This document shows positions 4,469 to 7,378 of a stretch of DNA of 7,378 nucleotides, piece by piece. Location of the stretch: positions 1 through 7,378 of the forward strand of contig CALBPU010000188.1 in the NCBI GenBank assembly GCA_937899395.1. The letters run 5' to 3'. How positions within the stretch are numbered: position 1 is the first letter of the stretch; every line of letters begins with the position of its first letter. This DNA comes from an uncultured Fretibacterium sp. (GTDB lineage: Bacteria > Synergistota > Synergistia > Synergistales > Aminobacteriaceae). The position numbers were made by a program, and so were the translations under genes. The notes beneath the pieces were generated by a model. The model saw nothing but the letters and a program-made list of their open reading frames with translations, did not search any database and had not been told where the DNA came from.

Positions 4469-7341
4469 AATGTTTTTATATGAAAATCAGAAATATTTTT
4501 TTGTGGGTTTTGATAGTCTTTGTGTCGTGTTGTGCAGCAAATGCAAAAGAAGCAGTGAAATATATTGACGCAGTTTGGGACGGAGAAAGAGTTGTATTTA
4601 CCGAGAAGGAAATAACAGAATATAACATTGCTTCAAGTGGAACATGGACAGGCTGGTATGTTGTAAAACCAGGCACTAATGTCGCTGTCACAACTCGTAT
4701 CACTGTTTCTGGTACGGCTAATTTGATTTTGTGCGATGGTGCTACATTTTCAGCAAAAGACGGTATCGAAGTTTCGGACATGAACACTTTGAATATTTAT
4801 GCACAGAGTAAAGGAACGGGAAAACTCAATGCGAGAAGCAACTATTTTGACTATAGTTCCGACAATTACGATGCTGCTATAGGAGGAAGCAGGTATCAAC
4901 CTTGTGGCACTGTAATTATAAACGGCGGCAATGTTACTGCTGTACCTGCGATAGGAAGCTACGGAGGTGCTGGCATTGGCGGTGGTCAATATGGTGGTGG
5001 CGGAACTATTACGATAAACGCTGGTACTGTTAATGCTACTGGAGGTACTTATCACGGCAGTAATTACTACGGTGGAGCAGGAATCGGAGGAGGTCATTAT
5101 GGCGCTGGCGGAGGCATAACAATCAATGGAGGTACCGTTTATGCTACAAACGGCTATTACGGAGCAGGAATTGGAGGAGGTTATTACGGTGCTGGGGGCA
5201 ATATCACGATAAACGGCGGTAACGTTACTACGATAAACAACAGTGAGGGGTATGTAGGCTCAGGAATAGGCGCAGGCTGGGGAGGAAATGGCATTACAAA
5301 CATTACGATCAATGACGGCATTGTTAATTCAATCGGAGGGATAAAAGGCTGCAGCGGCAAAAGGAGCATTATCACAATAAACGGCGGTACTGTCACGGCA
5401 ACAATAGACGGCGGCAGCACTGACGGAAGCGATATTACGATCAATGGCGGGACTGTTAAAGCTGTAGGAAGTCGCGGAAAAGCAGGAATCGATGGAGGTT
5501 ATTACGGCGTTGGCAGCATTATTACCATAAATAGCGGCGATATTACTGCAAAAGGTGATAGCGGAAGCGCAGGCATTAATGGAGGTAATGCAGGCTATTC
5601 GGTTAAGATAACTGGCGGTATGGTCAATGCAACAGGTGGTTATGGAAAAGCAGGTATTGACTGTAGCAAAAGCAAAAACGGAACAGGCGATATCGTAGAA
5701 ATAATTGGCGGCAATGTTACTGCAACAGGTGGAAACGGCGGTGCTGGAATCGGTGGAGGTCAAAATGAAACAGGAGGCACCGTCAGAATATCAGGCGGTA
5801 ACGTCACGGTAACAGGAGGCTACGAAGCTTCAGGCATTGGCGGAGGTAAAAACGGGGCTGGTGCTTCTGTCGAAATAACTGGTGGTGCTGTAATCACAAT
5901 CGGTGGCAATTATGGAGGGCCTGGAATAGGAGCAGGACTTAACATTGATGATAACGGCACTTTAACACTAAGCTCAAATGTTCGACTTTCCGGAGGTATG
6001 AACCCGAATCCAACGGAGCTTATATCTAAGGTAAATGGCGATTATTCCCGCTACAGATACATGAACACTGAAGTAGTAATTCTACCCGACATCAAGATTG
6101 ATAATGCTTCTACAATGCCAAAATCCGGAACCGTAAACAAAAAATTTACTGGCACTTTGACAGCTAGCGGCGGCACTTCGTATAGGTGGAAGAAAAAAAG
6201 CGGAACATTGCCACCAGGTTTGAAACTTTCTTCTACAACGAAAGATAAGGTTATCTTATCAGGAACTCCTACAGAAGCAGGAAAATTTACGTTCACACTT
6301 AAAGTTACTGATGAAAGCGGAGCAACTGCTTCAGAGAAATTCACTATAAAGATTGCTGAAAAGCCTATTGTGAGCGGAGATTTAACAGCTAAAGGAGTAA
6401 TCAAGAAGCCTTATTCAAGCAGCGTAAAAGTAAGCGGAGGAACTTCACCTTATGTTTGGACAAAAAGCGGGACATTGCCGAAAGGTCTTGAACTTGTTTC
6501 AAGCAGCACAGGGAGCAAGCTCACTCTCAAGGGCACTCCGACGACTGCTAAAGAATACACCTTTACACTGAAAGCAACTGACAAGAACGGCGCAATTGCT
6601 TCAAAGAAATTTACCGTTACAGTTACAAAACCGACTATCAGCGGAACTTTAACGGCTTCAGGGAATGTGAAGAAATCTTATTCGTCAAGTTTAACCGTAA
6701 GCGGAGGAACTTCACCTTATACTTGGACAAAAAGCGGAACAATTCCGGCAGGGTTAAAACTCACTTATAACACTAAGGGAACTAAAGTAACGCTCAAAGG
6801 CACTCCAACAACTGCAAAGACTTATAACTTTACATTGAAGGTTACGGATAAGAATGGCGCGACTGCTTCGCAGAAAGTTACTGTAACAATAGCGAAAGCT
6901 GCTACGACATCAAAATTAAAGTCCACTGAAACAGAGCAAAACGAAAAAACATCAGGCTTTGAAAATGTTCAAGATGTAACGTCTGATGCAGAAGCAGATA
7001 ATTTCAGCGACAGTTACGAGCTTACAGAGTTGAACGTTTTAAGCGATGATGTTTTGTGGCAAGGTACTGGCAAAGATGAGGATCTTGTTGGTGTTAAAGC
7101 TAATGAACCTGTAACGTTTGTAATCGGCGAATGGGTTAATCGTGATGGAACTGCTGCGGAAGTTTCAGACATTAAAATTTTCGTTGATGATGAAGTTGTT
7201 GATGATGTAAATGTTTCGGATTTAGGAACGTTCACAATTCAATCGGAATTTATAAACGGTGATTTCAAAATTCAAGTTAAGGCAAAAACAAAAACGTCTG
7301 AACTTGAAACACAAGAATTATTCGTTTCTGTTGAAGAATAG
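4462..7341 (+). CDS. Exported surface protein: glycine-rich beta-helix-like repeats plus three Ig-like (He_PIG) domains
   Basis: The 959-residue product begins with a signal peptide: KIR at 8-10, a hydrophobic run IFLWVLIVFV at 12-21 and probable cleavage after ANA at 26-28. The two cysteines at 23-24 do not sit in a normal lipobox, so I favour signal peptidase I. Residues about 30-130 form the N-terminal cap seen in many gut-bacterial 'carbohydrate-binding domain' proteins (VSGTANLILCDGATFSAKDG, then LNIYAQSKGTGKL). Residues about 149-493 are about 12 repeats built on ITINGGTVTATGG and GAGIGGG, expected to stack as a beta-helix. Three Ig-like domains of the He_PIG type follow at about 543-633, 635-723 and 724-812. 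Next come an acidic Ser/Thr linker (815-855) and a last beta-rich domain (856-959) without a visible sorting signal. Sugar binding or adhesion is likely but unproven. The gene overlaps galK by 7 bases, so the two are probably co-transcribed and coupled. A start at 4480 would leave the signal peptide intact. Confidence 0.85.
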   Translation: MLKCFYMKIRNIFLWVLIVFVSCCAANAKEAVKYIDAVWDGERVVFTEKEITEYNIASSGTWTGWYVVKPGTNVAVTTRITVSGTANLILCDGATFSAKDGIEVSDMNTLNIYAQSKGTGKLNARSNYFDYSSDNYDAAIGGSRYQPCGTVIINGGNVTAVPAIGSYGGAGIGGGQYGGGGTITINAGTVNATGGTYHGSNYYGGAGIGGGHYGAGGGITINGGTVYATNGYYGAGIGGGYYGAGGNITINGGNVTTINNSEGYVGSGIGAGWGGNGITNITINDGIVNSIGGIKGCSGKRSIITINGGTVTATIDGGSTDGSDITINGGTVKAVGSRGKAGIDGGYYGVGSIITINSGDITAKGDSGSAGINGGNAGYSVKITGGMVNATGGYGKAGIDCSKSKNGTGDIVEIIGGNVTATGGNGGAGIGGGQNETGGTVRISGGNVTVTGGYEASGIGGGKNGAGASVEITGGAVITIGGNYGGPGIGAGLNIDDNGTLTLSSNVRLSGGMNPNPTELISKVNGDYSRYRYMNTEVVILPDIKIDNASTMPKSGTVNKKFTGTLTASGGTSYRWKKKSGTLPPGLKLSSTTKDKVILSGTPTEAGKFTFTLKVTDESGATASEKFTIKIAEKPIVSGDLTAKGVIKKPYSSSVKVSGGTSPYVWTKSGTLPKGLELVSSSTGSKLTLKGTPTTAKEYTFTLKATDKNGAIASKKFTVTVTKPTISGTLTASGNVKKSYSSSLTVSGGTSPYTWTKSGTIPAGLKLTYNTKGTKVTLKGTPTTAKTYNFTLKVTDKNGATASQKVTVTIAKAATTSKLKSTETEQNEKTSGFENVQDVTSDAEADNFSDSYELTELNVLSDDVLWQGTGKDEDLVGVKANEPVTFVIGEWVNRDGTAAEVSDIKIFVDDEVVDDVNVSDLGTFTIQSEFINGDFKIQVKAKTKTSELETQELFVSVEE
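4906..5940 (+). repeat. Degenerate tandem repeats coding about 12 glycine-rich units
   Basis: Units of about 22-36 codons each carry a beta-strand core such as ITINGGTV or VEITGGAV, a short A/V-T-G-G turn, and often GAGIGGG with an aromatic pair (YYG). Examples start near 4909, 5008, 5113, 5203, 5305, 5368, 5431, 5518, 5605, 5695, 5782 and 5866. The DNA is diverged (for example AACGGCGG and AATGGAGG for the same residues), so the array is old rather than freshly expanded. The first four units are rich in tyrosine and glycine; later ones lose YYG and two have a shortened glycine loop. Expected fold: right-handed beta-helix. Confidence 0.75.
6085..6897 (+). repeat. Three tandem Ig-like (He_PIG type) domain repeats
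   Basis: Each unit is about 88-89 codons. It carries SGGTS(P)Y.W...SGT(L/I)P.GL.L, then L.GTPT.A..(Y/F).FTLK.TD..GA.AS.K.T(V/I), the hallmark of the putative Ig family He_PIG. Matching points G556/V558, V646 and V735 give periods of 88 and 89 residues. Units 2 and 3 are closer to each other (SGGTSPY.WTKSGT, GTPTTAK in both) than to unit 1, suggesting a later duplication. Such domains usually serve as stalks or binding modules in exported bacterial proteins. Confidence 0.8.
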
Positions 7342-7353
7342 CAATAAAAATAA

Positions 7354-7378
7354 GCCTCCCTCAAAATTAATTAAGGGA
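7354..7378 (+). terminator. Left part of a terminator cut by the window edge
   Basis: TCCCT (7357-7361) can pair with AGGGA (7374-7378), with a 12-base AT-rich loop, 12 bases after the stop at 7341. The upstream bases GCC (7354-7356) would extend the stem if GGC follows outside the window. A T run would be expected after that. The stem resembles the terminator at 3157-3198 in its CCCTC/GAGGG core. Confidence 0.5.

Noticed and set aside
4525..4535. Lipoprotein signal at the Cys pair of the exported protein
   Set aside because: The residues before the cysteines read F-V-S, not the usual L/V/I-x-G/A/S pattern, and a good signal peptidase I site (ANA) follows.
4906..5940. Possible CRISPR-like or DNA-level repeat array
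   Set aside because: The repeats are conserved as protein, not as DNA, vary in length and lie inside a long open frame; there are no identical repeats with unique spacers.
4476..6404. Five minus-strand frames opposite the exported protein gene
   Set aside because: They arise from the repetitive, biased codons of the Gly/Thr-rich repeats and give Ser/Ile/Pro-rich or Ala/Ser-rich translations with no known pattern.
7014..7235. 73-codon minus-strand frame
   Set aside because: It mirrors the acidic C-terminal coding region; Ser/Thr-rich with no start signal or homology pattern.
1..7378. Natural mobile element or recent gene transfer linking protist and bacterial genes
   Set aside because: No transposase, integrase, terminal repeats or target duplications are visible at the joints, and the joined genes are cut in mid-domain, which fits an artefact better.

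Overview
The window does not read as one genome. It looks like three unrelated pieces of AT-rich DNA joined end to end. Positions 1 to about 860 are the inside of a eukaryotic coronin gene on the minus strand. Positions about 850 to about 1980 are the end of one prokaryotic gene and most of the next: a zinc-type (MDR) dehydrogenase and a 4Fe-4S nitroreductase-family protein, from an AT-rich anaerobe such as a methanogenic archaeon or a clostridium. Positions about 1980 to 7378 are a bacterial locus carrying an ankyrin/SH3-like protein, a galactokinase and a large secreted repeat protein. This mix of an anaerobic-type Fe-S enzyme, a protist actin-binding protein and a bacterial surface protein would fit a gut or rumen community, a protist with associated microbes, or an amplified single-cell sample. 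The source is my inference.

Layout. The coronin fragment is open over its whole length with no intron and stops abruptly near 855. In the same few bases a plus-strand frame begins in the middle of an MDR dehydrogenase domain. That gene ends at 1244 and overlaps by one base the start of the Fe-S/nitroreductase gene, which looks like a normal two-gene operon. The nitroreductase loses its family resemblance near 1965. The same open frame then runs on into an ankyrin repeat, an SH3-like domain and an unrecognised C-terminal region, ending at 3124. Arginine codons switch from almost all AGA to mostly CGN around 2000, so I read the 626-residue frame as a chimera of two gene fragments.

From 3125 onward the sequence is coherent. 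A rho-independent terminator follows, with a TATAAT hexamer in its loop. Then come a 21-codon small frame whose last codons form the ribosome binding site of the next gene, an intact galactokinase (393 aa), and, overlapping its stop codon, a 959-residue exported protein. That protein has a glycine-rich beta-helix-like repeat domain, three Ig-like domains and an acidic tail. A terminator begins right at the window edge. Galactokinase would phosphorylate galactose in the Leloir pathway. The secreted protein is probably a carbohydrate-binding or adhesive surface protein, but a functional link between the two rests only on their overlap.

I found no convincing undescribed system. The main points are the two junctions, the small frame ahead of galK, and the repeat architecture of the large exported protein.
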